Below, piece after piece: positions 1-7,927 of a DNA stretch of 64,000 nucleotides. Position 1 is the stretch's first letter. Each line of letters starts with the position of its first letter. Location of the stretch: NCBI RefSeq assembly GCF_918698245.1, contig NZ_CAKKMS010000001.1, positions 744,001-808,000 on the forward strand, written 5' to 3'. This stretch comes from Pedobacter sp. Bi126. GTDB taxonomy: Bacteria; Bacteroidota; Bacteroidia; Sphingobacteriales; Sphingobacteriaceae. The notes beneath the pieces are model-generated. The model was not told where the DNA came from. It did no database searches and saw only the letters and a list, made by a program, of their open reading frames with translations. Position numbers and translations under genes: made by a program.

Positions 1-464
1 ATAACAGATACTGAAGGAAGTGGCTGCTTGTCATCTTTATCTACCACCCTGCCTTTTATTGTCTTTAAGGTATCGCCTAAAATTTCTGCTTTCTCTTCAA
101 AAGGAGTGTTCTTGCGGTATCGATCTGTTTGATTAAAAGGTGTTTTGACTACTTTGGCGTCACTTAACTTCGGAACACTCAAAAAAGCCAGTAGAGATGC
201 TGCAATCAGGTTTGGTTTAAATCTATTGAGTCGATAATTCTCTTTCACACTGATTAAACGATCGAGCTGCTCTGGCTTAAATTTACCGCAACTTTTGCCC
301 TGATTCTCTGTAAACCAACTACGCAATTCGCGATCTGAGAAATTGGTAAAATCAACAACTGATTTTTGACACGAATTGCAGAATTTTCCCGTATTATTAT
401 CGATCATCTCGCTCCATTCCTCATGACAAGGATTGGAAATCTGGATCTTAAAATTTGTGCTCAT
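1..464 (-). CDS. Cys4 / membrane / carboxypeptidase-regulatory-like protein, paralogue 1 (partial, C-terminus outside window)
   Basis: About 154 codons are visible from ATG at 464; the 3' end lies beyond position 1. The N-terminal 60 residues carry Cys13, Cys29, Cys32 and Cys59 with the context NPCHxxW, GKFCxxC, VVDFT and SCGKF. A basic stretch then leads into one hydrophobic segment (about residues 79-95) ending in an Ala-Lys junction that resembles a signal-peptidase site. After that comes the start of a beta-rich domain (GRVVDKDDKQPLPSVSV), typical of CarboxypepD_reg-like folds. The next gene upstream in the transcript (482-1243) is a close paralogue, with a stop-to-start gap of 17 bp, and a third copy lies at 12619-13296. 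The Cys arrangement suggests a cytoplasmic zinc-binding domain, which is inference. I know no function for the family. Confidence 0.75.
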   Translation of the reverse strand, partial: MSTNFKIQISNPCHEEWSEMIDNNTGKFCNSCQKSVVDFTNFSDRELRSWFTENQGKSCGKFKPEQLDRLISVKENYRLNRFKPNLIAASLLAFLSVPKLSDAKVVKTPFNQTDRYRKNTPFEEKAEILGDTLKTIKGRVVDKDDKQPLPSVSV

Positions 465-481
465 AAAATTCAATTAACAAA

Positions 482-1243
482 TTATCTAAAGATATTTATA
501 ACACCGCTCACAATTTGCCTGGTTACAGTTGTTTTTATCGAGATACCACCAAGTCTTCCAACCAATTGTTCGCTTAGCTTATCAACAACTATCTTGTTTG
601 TAAAATCCATCTGCATTGCATGTTGTAAAATAATAGAGATCTCTTTTTCCTCTCCTAAAAGAAATAAACTCTTTTTAGTCTCAAATGCGTTTGAAGTAAA
701 AATCAATTCGGCGATAGTCCTGTTTTTTGGTTTTTTAATTTTAATATAGAATGAGCCATCGGCGGCCGTTTCAGCATAAATATTTTGATCTTTTAATTCG
801 ATGTTTATATGATTTAAGCCAATTCCATCCTGATCATACACTCTTCCCATTATAAAGGTATATTCTCCTTTTACATCATCCAAAACTTGGCTTTGTTGGA
901 TTTTATATTCAGTTTCCAATGGCCTTACGTATTTCGCATAAGTGAATTTAGGAATACTTAAAAATGCAAAAATTGAAGCTGCGATTAAACTGGGTTTAAA
1001 AATTTTGAAAAATGTCGCGGTTTTGCCACCTATATAACGATCAAGCTGCTCTGGCTTAAATCTTCCACAACTCACCACTTGATTTTGGTTAAACCACTGT
1101 TTTAGCGCTGCATCAGTAAAATGAGTAAAATCTACAACCAATTTTTGACAGGAGCCACAAAATTTTCCATTTGTCTGCGGTTCCATCCCTTCCCACGCTG
1201 CATGGCAAGGATTTGAGATTTGAATTTTAAATTTAGATGGCAT
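482..1243 (-). CDS. Cys4 / membrane / carboxypeptidase-regulatory-like protein, paralogue 2
   Basis: 253 residues from the ATG at 1243. I prefer this start to one ten codons earlier because it aligns exactly with paralogue 1 (M-x3-FKIQISNPCH). Cys13, Cys29, Cys32 and Cys59 have the same spacing as in the two other copies. The hydrophobic segment is at about residues 79-95, followed by FTYAK, a possible signal-peptidase-like junction. Residues about 125-200 (GRVYDQDGIGLNHINIELKD...TAADGSFYIKI) match the carboxypeptidase regulatory-like beta-sandwich. It lies between the NlpC/P60 gene (40 bp upstream) and paralogue 1, so the three may be cotranscribed. A membrane-anchored protein with a cytoplasmic metal site and an exported beta domain is inferred; the role is unknown. 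Confidence 0.75.
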   Translation of the reverse strand: MPSKFKIQISNPCHAAWEGMEPQTNGKFCGSCQKLVVDFTHFTDAALKQWFNQNQVVSCGRFKPEQLDRYIGGKTATFFKIFKPSLIAASIFAFLSIPKFTYAKYVRPLETEYKIQQSQVLDDVKGEYTFIMGRVYDQDGIGLNHINIELKDQNIYAETAADGSFYIKIKKPKNRTIAELIFTSNAFETKKSLFLLGEEKEISIILQHAMQMDFTNKIVVDKLSEQLVGRLGGISIKTTVTRQIVSGVINIFR

Positions 1244-1272
1244 AAAAAATGTATCTTTTATATTATGATACA
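1244..1272 (-). terminator. Weak hairpin plus T-tract just before the paralogue 2 start
   Basis: On the minus strand TGTATC and GATACA form a 6-bp stem around an 11-nt AT-rich loop, followed directly by six T residues and then the ATG at 1243. It could be a weak terminator or attenuator after the NlpC/P60 gene. The stem is short and AT-rich, so this is tentative. Confidence 0.3.
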
Positions 1273-1282
1273 TTTTCTGCTA

Positions 1283-2068
1283 CTATTCCACAAAACGTTT
1301 AATAATTCTCAGCTTGTGCGAATATTTACCCAATTCCTTATTAAAAATCCCTTGATCATCAATCGGATCAATTTTTACTTTGGCTGAGGAATGGATAATT
1401 TCATTTGGACTGAGCATAATACCTACGTGAGTAATTCTGCCCTCGTCGTTATCAAAAAAAGCAACGTCACCAGCCTTGCATTCAGCTAAAAAACCAACCA
1501 GTTCACCCTGTTCGGCCTGTTGTGAGGCATCGCGGTTTAACTTAATGCCTAACATTTTAAATACGGTTTGTACAAAACCAGAGCAATCCAAGCCAAACAA
1601 ATTCCTTCCACCCCATAAGTACGGGATATTTTGAAAAAACATTGCCGTTTCGGTAACTTTACCAACAAAATCCACAGCACTATTGTCGTAAGCTTCGAAA
1701 TTCAGTTTAAATTTTTCCTCGCCGGCATAACAAAATCCATCTTTTAAAAAAGGAAGGTTGCTTGCCGGACTTAAATGATATGAACTTCCATCGGCTGCTG
1801 TTAGCACATTACTGAAACTTAATGGGGCAAGCAGTTTACAATCGTGCATTTCTGCAAACTGGCTTTGGGTAATCGGGGCCAATTGTCTGAAATCCATCCA
1901 GCCTTCATAACCATCATAGCCATTTTGAATAAGCCACCAACGTCCCTCCTTCTGAATAATTTCTACATGATCGCCGAATAAAAGTTGCGAAACAATTTCT
2001 GCTTTATCTGATGCATCAGCTCTTAAGGACGCTACAGCAACCCTACAAATACCGTATTGATTTTCCAT
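1283..2068 (-). CDS. SH3-like / NlpC/P60 family cell-wall hydrolase
   Basis: 261 residues without a recognisable signal peptide. The N-terminus (about 5-65) is a bacterial SH3-like domain (SLRADAS...GDHVEIIQKEGRWWLIQ...YEGWMDFRQL). The C-terminal half (about 135-261) is an NlpC/P60 papain-like domain with LDCSGF (Cys162), THVGI (His214) and IIHSS (His226) as catalytic candidates. The layout matches YkfC-type gamma-D-glutamyl-diamino-acid endopeptidases, which cut murein peptides after turnover; the lack of an export signal fits a recycling role in the cytoplasm. It is transcribed divergently from the universal stress gene. Confidence 0.85.
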   Translation of the reverse strand: MENQYGICRVAVASLRADASDKAEIVSQLLFGDHVEIIQKEGRWWLIQNGYDGYEGWMDFRQLAPITQSQFAEMHDCKLLAPLSFSNVLTAADGSSYHLSPASNLPFLKDGFCYAGEEKFKLNFEAYDNSAVDFVGKVTETAMFFQNIPYLWGGRNLFGLDCSGFVQTVFKMLGIKLNRDASQQAEQGELVGFLAECKAGDVAFFDNDEGRITHVGIMLSPNEIIHSSAKVKIDPIDDQGIFNKELGKYSHKLRIIKRFVE

Positions 2069-2176
2069 TTAAATATGCTCGTGAAACTATTGTAAAACTA
2101 ATAAAATACATCCATTGCCTAACATTTTACACACAAATTTGTTATTTTTATGATGATCACCCTTTAAATATGCTCG
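2068..2176. repeat. 14-bp direct repeat spanning the NlpC/USP divergent promoter region
   Basis: TTTAAATATGCTCG occurs at 2068-2081 and again at 2163-2176, 95 bp apart, one copy at each gene start. It could be a shared operator or the scar of a small duplication. Confidence 0.4.
2115..2141 (+). promoter_or_regulatory. Candidate promoter of the universal stress gene
   Basis: TTG at 2115 is followed after 16 bp by CAAATTTG (2134-2141), one mismatch from the Bacteroidota -7 box TAnnTTTG, giving a leader of about 30 nt. Confidence 0.35.
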
Positions 2177-2178
2177 CC

Positions 2179-2631
2179 ATGAATTTTAAAAAAATATTAA
2201 TTGCCGTTGATAACAGTACCTGCTCAGAAAAAGCGGCAAAAGCCGGTTACGACATGGCTGAAAAATTTGGAGCAGAAGTAGCATTGGTTAACATTATCGA
2301 GCCTATTCCGGCCAACGTAAATCCCGATTTAACTTTGGCACCAGTATTTTTAGAAACATATGACAATAGCGAAGAAAACAGCCATATTTTGCTCAAAGAA
2401 ATGGAGACGAAATATAGCAAAGGTGCAAAAACTACTTATTTAAGTGTTGTTGATACCGCAGCGCATGGTATTATCCAACAATCAGACGAGTGGGGATCTG
2501 ATTTAATTGTTATTGGTACCTATGGACGTACGGGCTTGTACCATTTTTTAATGGGCAGCGTTGCAGAACACGTGGCGAGAAAATCTGCTTGTCCGGTTTT
2601 GATTATTCCTAATAAATGTGATGTAGATTAG
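2179..2631 (+). CDS. Universal stress protein (UspA family)
   Basis: 150 residues from ATG 2179 (MNFKKILIAVDNS). The reading frame stays open upstream, but that part is not UspA-like and overlaps the divergent gene's start; an ATG three codons earlier (2170) is the only close alternative. The fold signatures are the N-terminal KKILIAVDNSTCSEKA strand-helix and the C-terminal nucleotide-binding GTYGRTGLYHFLMGSVAEHVARKSACPVLII (G-x2-G-x9-G-S/T). Such single-domain proteins bind ATP and act in stress survival. A bidirectional terminator follows. Confidence 0.85.
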   Translation: MNFKKILIAVDNSTCSEKAAKAGYDMAEKFGAEVALVNIIEPIPANVNPDLTLAPVFLETYDNSEENSHILLKEMETKYSKGAKTTYLSVVDTAAHGIIQQSDEWGSDLIVIGTYGRTGLYHFLMGSVAEHVARKSACPVLIIPNKCDVD

Positions 2632-2743
2632 TTCATTGGTTCAATAGCCATTAGTTCATTGGTAATTGCAAACTCTTAACTGAAAACGGAATACAGAAAA
2701 CTGGGTTTACTACTCATTACTTCATTGGCAACTACAAACAGCC

Positions 2744-2777
2744 AAAAAAAAAGTCCCACTTTAAGCGGGACTTTTTT
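2744..2777. terminator. Bidirectional intrinsic terminator
   Basis: AAGTCCCACTT pairs with AAGCGGGACTT (one mismatch), with an A-tract on the left and a T-tract on the right. It serves the convergent universal stress gene and dicluster ferredoxin gene. Confidence 0.8.
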
Positions 2778-2796
2778 GTAAATATCTAATAAAGGC

Positions 2797-3147
2797 TTAT
2801 CCTTCTTGGTGTAACCAAGCTTTCTTCGCTAATAATTCTTCTTCGGTTTCGCGGATGTCTTCGTCATCTACGCAACAATCAACCGGGCAAACTGCCGCAC
2901 ATTGAGGCTCATCATGAAACCCCTTACACTCTGTACACTTATCGGACACAATGTAATAAACTTCATCCGAAACTGCTTCTTGAGCTGCATCAGCTTCAAT
3001 TTGTTGATTACCAAAATCAATGATACCATTTAAATTTGTACCATCAGAAAAACGCCATGCAGTACCGGCATCGTAAATTGCGTTATTAGGACATTCTGGT
3101 TCGCAAGCCCCACAATTTATACACTCATCTGTTATTTTAATCGCCAT
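2797..3147 (-). CDS. 4Fe-4S dicluster ferredoxin (Alvin-like)
   Basis: 116 residues with two cluster motifs: Cys9, Cys12, Cys15, Cys19 (C-x2-C-x2-C-x3-CP), and Cys71, Cys74, Cys83, Cys87 (C-x2-C-x8-C-x3-CP). The second has the long loop typical of Allochromatium-type 2[4Fe-4S] ferredoxins. An insertion of about 40 residues separates the two motifs. A soluble electron carrier is expected. The gene is head-to-head with the acyl-CoA reductase gene and shares a compact 78-bp promoter region with it, which suggests a link between the two, although the redox partner cannot be read from the sequence. Confidence 0.9.
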   Translation of the reverse strand: MAIKITDECINCGACEPECPNNAIYDAGTAWRFSDGTNLNGIIDFGNQQIEADAAQEAVSDEVYYIVSDKCTECKGFHDEPQCAAVCPVDCCVDDEDIRETEEELLAKKAWLHQEG

Positions 3148-3174
3148 GTTTTCGTCTAATTCTTTTGCTTAGTT

Positions 3175-3182
3175 TACCTTTG
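3175..3182 (+). promoter_or_regulatory. -7 box for the acyl-CoA reductase gene
   Basis: TACCTTTG matches TAnnTTTG exactly and would start transcription about 35-40 nt before ATG 3226. It lies only 5 bp from the opposing ferredoxin box. Confidence 0.5.
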
Positions 3183-3187
3183 CGCTG

Positions 3188-3195
3188 CAAATATA
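3188..3195 (-). promoter_or_regulatory. -7 box for the dicluster ferredoxin gene
   Basis: Read on the minus strand, TATATTTG matches TAnnTTTG exactly and lies 40 nt before the ATG at 3147. The two divergent promoters overlap. Confidence 0.5.
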
Positions 3196-3225
3196 AGATA
3201 TAATCACTTAATAATAATTCTAAAT

Positions 3226-4242
3226 ATGTCAGCATTAACTCAAGAAAAAGTAATAATCGCGTTCAACAAACTAGGTAAATTGCTTACAAACCCTACTGAC
3301 ATACTAGGAAATGCATTTTATACCGCTGAAAGCACTAATGCATGGTTTACTGCAGAAAACATAAAAAAATCGATTTTATCTTTTGCTGAGATGTTAAATG
3401 AGGGTGATTTGGCCATTTGGTTCAAATCGGTTAAGTTTAGTACCACTCCAAAAAAGGTGGGTTTAATCCTGGCAGGGAATATCCCATTGGTGGGTTTACA
3501 CGATGTTTTAAGTGTATTAGCCACTGGTAATATTGCTTTAATCAAACTTTCTTCGGCTGATGATAAATTAATTAAAGCCGTAATTGCAGAACTCGTTAAA
3601 ATAGAACCTGCTTTTGAGGATAAAATAGAATATGTAGAGCGCTTAAAAGATTTTGATGCTGTTATTGCAACCGGAAGCAACAATTCATCTCGCTATTTCG
3701 ACTATTATTTCAGTAAAGTGCCTAACATTATTAGAAAAAACAGGAACAGTGTTGCAGTTTTAGATGGTTCTGAAAGTTTCGAGGATATCCAGAAGCTAGG
3801 TGCCGATATTTTCGATTATTTTGGCTTAGGTTGTAGAAATGTATCTAAAATTTATTTTCCAAAAGGATATGATATTGCAAATTTTTACGAAGGCGTAGAA
3901 AGTTTTCAACCTATTATCAATCATTTTAAATACAATAACAATTACGATTACAATAAATCTATCTATCTGGTTAATGCTGCTAAACACTTCGACAATGGTT
4001 TCTTGTTATTAAAAGAAGATGAGCGCCTGACATCGCCTTTGGCTGTTCTTTTTTATGAAGAATACGAGCAACTGCAAGCGCTTGAAGATAAACTGAAAAA
4101 CCAATCAGAAAACATTCAATGTGTGATTAGCAAATCGCCTTTAAGTTTAAACACTTTCGGTTTTGGCCAAAGCCAGCACCCCAAACTTTGGGACTATGCA
4201 GATAATGTAAATACCATTGAGTTTTTGAATGGGTTAAATTAA
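3226..4242 (+). CDS. Acyl-CoA reductase (LuxC/aldehyde-dehydrogenase superfamily)
   Basis: 338 residues, shorter than the ~480 of LuxC but normal for the Bacteroidota acyl-CoA reductase family. Recognisable parts are GLILAGNIPLVGLHDVLSVLATGNIALIKLSS (cofactor fold, about residues 77-108), AVIATGSNNSSRYFDYYFSK, and the segment DYFGLGCRNVSKIYFP, whose Cys is the likely acyl-accepting nucleophile. The family reduces acyl-CoA to aldehyde with NAD(P)H; the substrate here is unknown. The neighbouring dicluster ferredoxin is divergent and shares the promoter region. Confidence 0.75.
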   Translation: MSALTQEKVIIAFNKLGKLLTNPTDILGNAFYTAESTNAWFTAENIKKSILSFAEMLNEGDLAIWFKSVKFSTTPKKVGLILAGNIPLVGLHDVLSVLATGNIALIKLSSADDKLIKAVIAELVKIEPAFEDKIEYVERLKDFDAVIATGSNNSSRYFDYYFSKVPNIIRKNRNSVAVLDGSESFEDIQKLGADIFDYFGLGCRNVSKIYFPKGYDIANFYEGVESFQPIINHFKYNNNYDYNKSIYLVNAAKHFDNGFLLLKEDERLTSPLAVLFYEEYEQLQALEDKLKNQSENIQCVISKSPLSLNTFGFGQSQHPKLWDYADNVNTIEFLNGLN

Positions 4243-4272
4243 TATTGGTGAGTGACTTTGCCCATTGATGGC

Positions 4273-4313
4273 GTTTAGATTTTAAATTTATTTAATATTG
4301 TATAAATCTAAAC
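4273..4313. promoter_or_regulatory. Inverted repeat upstream of the T9SS cargo gene
   Basis: GTTTAGATTT (4273-4282) and AAATCTAAAC (4304-4313) are perfect inverted repeats 21 bp apart, ending 6 bp before the ATG at 4320. An operator or a leader hairpin is possible. Confidence 0.3.
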
Positions 4314-4319
4314 CAGTAA

Positions 4320-6269
4320 ATGCACGCGCTATCAAAAGCTTTATTCTTTCTTTATATTTTTTTGTTTGCAAATTTAGCAAAAGCACAACTTTGCAGTGGT
4401 ACTTTCGGACAACCACTCATTAGTCAGACTTTTGGACAGGGAAATAGTACAGATAATTGGTATGGCCCATTGTCGCAATATGCACCAGGTGCTTCAACAT
4501 TTACAGAATTTATTGGTCCACCAGGACCGAGCAATTCTGCTTTAAGGCCGAATCAATCCGGATTGGTTAAAACACCTGCAACACCAGGTAATCCCTTCCC
4601 CATTTATTGGCAGCCACATGCTGATCATACCGGAGATCCCAATGGTTTGATGCTTCTGATTGATGGGATTGCCACACCAACCGTATTTTTCGAGCAACAA
4701 ATGGACAATTTGTGCCCAAATACTATTTTACGCTTGTCCATCTGGGTATTAAATTCAAATTCGCCGGCTGCCAATGCCCAAACCCCAAACATGGTCTTGC
4801 GCATCACCGATCCTAATGGCAATGTATTAAATGAGAAATCTACTGGAAGTGTTCCCGCAGACCTCACCTGGCATCAATATTTCGTAGATTTCACCAATGG
4901 CAGCAGCTCAACCGTAACCTTACAACTAGTTAACAGAACACCAACAAATAGCGGAAACGATTTTGCTTTGGATGATATTACAGTACAAGCTTGTGGTCCA
5001 GCTATCGTCCCATTTTTCAACACGAATGCCTCTTTATTAAATATGTGCGAAGGCAATACCAACAATTTCATTTTAGATGCAAATATTACTGCAGGATATA
5101 CAAACGCAGTTTATCAATGGCAGGAAAATACCGGTAGCGGCTGGGCTGACATTGCTGGCAAAACAATGAAACAAACTGCTATGGATTTTTCCAATCGCAT
5201 AGCTGGCACTTATCAATATCGGTTAATTACGGCTATGAATGGTAATATTGACAGAACTTATTGTAGAGCGATATCAGAGCCTATAAAGGTTACTGTAAAC
5301 CCATTGCCAACAGCCACGGCTGAGAATTTTGGACCGGTTTGCATTGGTAATACCATTCAACTAAATGCATCTGGGGGAATAAGTTATAAGTGGTATGGTC
5401 CAGATGGCCAATTTCTTTCTGCAGAGCGAAACCCAACTATTGCCAATGCAACTAAAGCGATGGAAGGCACTTATACTGTTCAGGTGACTGCTAATGGATG
5501 TACATCGCCAGCAACAACAACCGTTGAGGTTTTAGCGCCAATAATTCCAATAACCAATATCCAAACTGCAACCATTTGTGGAGGTAAATCGGTTCAATTA
5601 GAAGCATCGGGTGGCTCTACCTATCTTTGGCGCCCATCAAAAGGTTTGTCAGATCCTCAAATCGCTAACCCAATCGCCTCACCAACTGAAACCACGATAT
5701 ATACTGTTCAGGTTTCAGACGGAAGATGTTCAGCCGAAGCAGAAATTACAATCAATGTGAATAAAAACGTAACGGCCGATGCAGGTGCAGATCAAACGAT
5801 CGTTACCGGACAATCAGCAATTTTAAACGGTAAAGTAAGTGGAGATGATTTTACCTATTTCTGGACACCATCAGATTATCTTGATGACCCCACCAAACTC
5901 AATCCCATTGCTACACCAACTGAAGACATTACCTATACTTTACATACCAGCTCAAATTTGGGCTGTAACAGTATCATTGATGAGGTTTTCATTAAGGTTT
6001 ATCCAAAAGTTATAATCCCCAATACCTTTACGCCAAATGGTGATAATGTAAACGATAGCTGGAATATTCCATCTATTACATCTTTTCCCAATTCAATTGT
6101 AAAAGTAACCAACAGATATGGCCAGCTTGTTTACCAGAGCAACGGAACTTTTAAAGCCTGGGATGGAAAAATGAACGGGAAAGATCTTCCACCGGCAATA
6201 TATTATTACAGCATTTATTTAAACAAAGATTTTAAAACCTATACCGGCTGGGTAATGCTAATGAGATAA
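4320..6269 (+). CDS. Secreted modular protein with C-terminal T9SS type-B (CHU_C) sorting domain
   Basis: 649 residues. A Sec signal peptide occupies about 1-22 (ending AKAQ). Residues about 25-225 form a carbohydrate/lectin-like jelly-roll segment (LRLSIWVLNSN...NDFALDDITVQACGP). Several Ig/PKD-like modules follow (about 235-560) with repeated GGxSYxW or GGSTYLWRP cores. The last ~85 residues (PNTFTPNGDNVNDSW...VTNRYGQLVYQ...WDGKMNGKDLPPAIYYYSI) are the gliding-motility-associated CHU_C domain that directs export by the type IX system and surface attachment. The cargo function is unknown; adhesion is a reasonable guess. Confidence 0.85.
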   Translation: MHALSKALFFLYIFLFANLAKAQLCSGTFGQPLISQTFGQGNSTDNWYGPLSQYAPGASTFTEFIGPPGPSNSALRPNQSGLVKTPATPGNPFPIYWQPHADHTGDPNGLMLLIDGIATPTVFFEQQMDNLCPNTILRLSIWVLNSNSPAANAQTPNMVLRITDPNGNVLNEKSTGSVPADLTWHQYFVDFTNGSSSTVTLQLVNRTPTNSGNDFALDDITVQACGPAIVPFFNTNASLLNMCEGNTNNFILDANITAGYTNAVYQWQENTGSGWADIAGKTMKQTAMDFSNRIAGTYQYRLITAMNGNIDRTYCRAISEPIKVTVNPLPTATAENFGPVCIGNTIQLNASGGISYKWYGPDGQFLSAERNPTIANATKAMEGTYTVQVTANGCTSPATTTVEVLAPIIPITNIQTATICGGKSVQLEASGGSTYLWRPSKGLSDPQIANPIASPTETTIYTVQVSDGRCSAEAEITINVNKNVTADAGADQTIVTGQSAILNGKVSGDDFTYFWTPSDYLDDPTKLNPIATPTEDITYTLHTSSNLGCNSIIDEVFIKVYPKVIIPNTFTPNGDNVNDSWNIPSITSFPNSIVKVTNRYGQLVYQSNGTFKAWDGKMNGKDLPPAIYYYSIYLNKDFKTYTGWVMLMR

Positions 6270-6306
6270 AAAGGGCTTCTTACTTTCGCTTATCATTTGG
6301 AAATGC

Positions 6307-6314
6307 TATTTTTG
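6307..6314 (+). promoter_or_regulatory. Possible -7 box at the small-protein start
   Basis: TATTTTTG matches TAnnTTTG and ends 6 nt before ATG 6321. If used, the transcript would be leaderless. Confidence 0.25.
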
Positions 6315-6320
6315 GACACA

Positions 6321-6524
6321 ATGTATATCGTTAAAGTTAAAGGCATAGCCAAAATTCCAGATTACGTACAGTTAAGAGATGACAAGTTTACACTTTTAGC
6401 TTATTTTAGGGTTGATAGGCCTGATAAGTCGTTGGAAAAACTAGGACTTGGAGATAAGCAAGAATACATTATGGAAATGGTTAAAGATTTGCCTTTCGGG
6501 CAGATTGCAAAATTAGAAATATAA
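6321..6524 (+). CDS. Conserved small protein preceding FtsE
   Basis: 67 residues from ATG 6321 (MYIVKVKGIAKIPDYVQLRDD...). ATG 6303 is an alternative, but the six-residue extension MLFLDT looks unrelated. The protein is soluble, mixed alpha/beta, with no metal or catalytic motif. It ends one base before the ftsE ATG (TAA-T-ATG), so translation is probably coupled. I recognise it only as a conserved Bacteroidota-type hypothetical protein; a helper of the FtsE ATPase is inference from position alone. Confidence 0.7.
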   Translation: MYIVKVKGIAKIPDYVQLRDDKFTLLAYFRVDRPDKSLEKLGLGDKQEYIMEMVKDLPFGQIAKLEI

Positions 6525-6525
6525 T

Positions 6526-7209
6526 ATGGCAGGCAACTCAGTAATTCATTTAAGCAATGTTGATGTTTTTCAACAGAAACATCTAGTCCTCTCAAACGTA
6601 AATTTACACATCGAAAAGGATGAATTTGTCTTCCTGATCGGTCAAACAGGTTCGGGTAAGAGCAGTTTGCTTAAAATATTATATGGCGACTTACATATTG
6701 GTAATGGCGAAGGCAATATTGCTGGTTTCGACCTTAAAAACCTAAAAGAAAGTCAGGTACCGTTTTTACGCCGTAAATTGGGTGTGGTTTTTCAGGATTT
6801 CCAATTGCTTACCGATAGAACAATAGAAAAAAACCTTGAATTTGTGCTTAAGGCAACAGGCTGGAAGGATGAAAAACTAATCAACGAACGCGTTAAAGAT
6901 GTTTTAGACAAAGTTGGTTTGCGTTCGAAAATCAAAAAAATGCCACACGAAATTTCTGGTGGCGAGCAGCAGCGTATTGTTATTGCAAGAGCTTTGTTAA
7001 ATGATCCGGAGATTATTCTTGCTGATGAGCCTACAGGGAATTTAGATCCGGAAACATCAGAAGAAATTGTAACTCTTTTAAAACAAATTAGCCAGGCCGG
7101 AACTGCGGTTTTAATGGCAACACACGATTACCATATTATCCGTACTTTCCCTTCGCGCATTATTAAATGTGAGAATGGAATTGTGCACGAAGATGCACAA
7201 ATCGTATAA
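6526..7209 (+). CDS. ftsE: FtsE-like ABC transporter ATP-binding protein
   Basis: 227 residues, the normal FtsE size. Walker A is GQTGSGKSS (about residues 39-47), the Q-loop is in VVFQDFQLL, the ABC signature is SGGEQQR, Walker B is IILADEPTGNLD and the switch histidine is in MATHDYH. FtsE works with the membrane protein FtsX at the division site to activate murein hydrolases. No ftsX is present in the window, so FtsE rather than a LolD-like paralogue is judged from overall similarity only. Confidence 0.8.
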   Translation: MAGNSVIHLSNVDVFQQKHLVLSNVNLHIEKDEFVFLIGQTGSGKSSLLKILYGDLHIGNGEGNIAGFDLKNLKESQVPFLRRKLGVVFQDFQLLTDRTIEKNLEFVLKATGWKDEKLINERVKDVLDKVGLRSKIKKMPHEISGGEQQRIVIARALLNDPEIILADEPTGNLDPETSEEIVTLLKQISQAGTAVLMATHDYHIIRTFPSRIIKCENGIVHEDAQIV

Positions 7210-7215
7210 AAAATT

Positions 7216-7284
7216 CTGACATCCGTCAGCTAATCAGCCAATCTGTTCAGATAAATACAAATAAATCTGACAGCTTGGCTGATT
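7216..7284. repeat. Tandem hairpins between ftsE and grpE
   Basis: A small hairpin (CTGAC, ATCC loop, GTCAG; 7216-7229) is followed by a long one. AATCAGCCAA (7232-7241) pairs with TTGGCTGATT (7275-7284), and inside it CTGT/ACAG and CAGAT/ATCTG continue the stem with one mismatch and one bulge. There is no clear T-tract. It may end the ftsE transcript or belong to a dispersed repeat family. Confidence 0.5.
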
Positions 7285-7337
7285 TCCGTTTATGGCAAAA
7301 TAGTTGAGATCAACACAAAAAAATTCAGCCCAGTATT

Positions 7338-7919
7338 ATGTTTAATAAGAAGAAAAATAACGATAAAGAAGAAAATATAATGAATCCTGAAAATACATCA
7401 GAAAATACTGCTGAGAATGTAGAGAATACTGATGCTCCTATCGCTGAAGCTGAGCAGGCACCTGAATTATCTGCTGAAGAAAAATTGCAAGCGGAAGTTC
7501 AGCAACTTAACGACAAATATTTACGTTTATACGCTGAGTTCGATAATTATAAACGTCGTACACAAAAAGAACGCGTAGAATTACTGCAAACGGCTGGTAA
7601 AGATGTAATTGTTTCACTTTTACCTGTTTTAGATGATTTCGACCGTGCATTAAAAGCAATGGAAACGGCTGCTGATGTTGCCCCGGTTAAAGAAGGCATT
7701 TTATTGGTAAGCACAAAGCTAAAAAACACTTTAGCACAAAAAGGATTGAAAGATGTAGAAAGCATCAGTCAGCCTTTCAATACCGATTTCCACGAAGCAA
7801 TTACCAATATACCTGCTCCCAGCGATGATCTTAAAGGGAAAGTGATAGACGAAGTTGAAAAAGGTTATACCTTAAATGATAATGTAATCCGCTTTGCTAA
7901 AGTTGTAGTTGGAGCGTAA
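7338..7919 (+). CDS. grpE: GrpE nucleotide exchange factor
   Basis: 193 residues. An acidic, disordered N-terminus (about 1-50) leads into a long coiled coil (LQAEVQQLNDKYLRLYAEFDNYKRRTQKER) and the C-terminal beta domain (PFNTDFHEAI...GYTLNDNVIRFAKVVVG), the GrpE signature. GrpE releases ADP from DnaK. The start at 7338 (MFNKKKNNDKEENIMNPEN) has an in-frame ATG 14 codons later; either is possible because this end is not conserved. dnaJ follows after 89 bp of repeat-rich spacer. No CIRCE element is visible upstream. Confidence 0.95.
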   Translation: MFNKKKNNDKEENIMNPENTSENTAENVENTDAPIAEAEQAPELSAEEKLQAEVQQLNDKYLRLYAEFDNYKRRTQKERVELLQTAGKDVIVSLLPVLDDFDRALKAMETAADVAPVKEGILLVSTKLKNTLAQKGLKDVESISQPFNTDFHEAITNIPAPSDDLKGKVIDEVEKGYTLNDNVIRFAKVVVGA

Positions 7920-7927
7920 AAAATAAT

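Noticed and set aside
2011..2178. N-terminal extension of the universal stress protein
   Set aside because: It overlaps the divergent NlpC/P60 gene and the promoter region and has no UspA similarity.
7285..7337. CIRCE heat-shock operator before grpE
   Set aside because: No TTAGCACTC/GAGTGCTAA inverted repeat is present.
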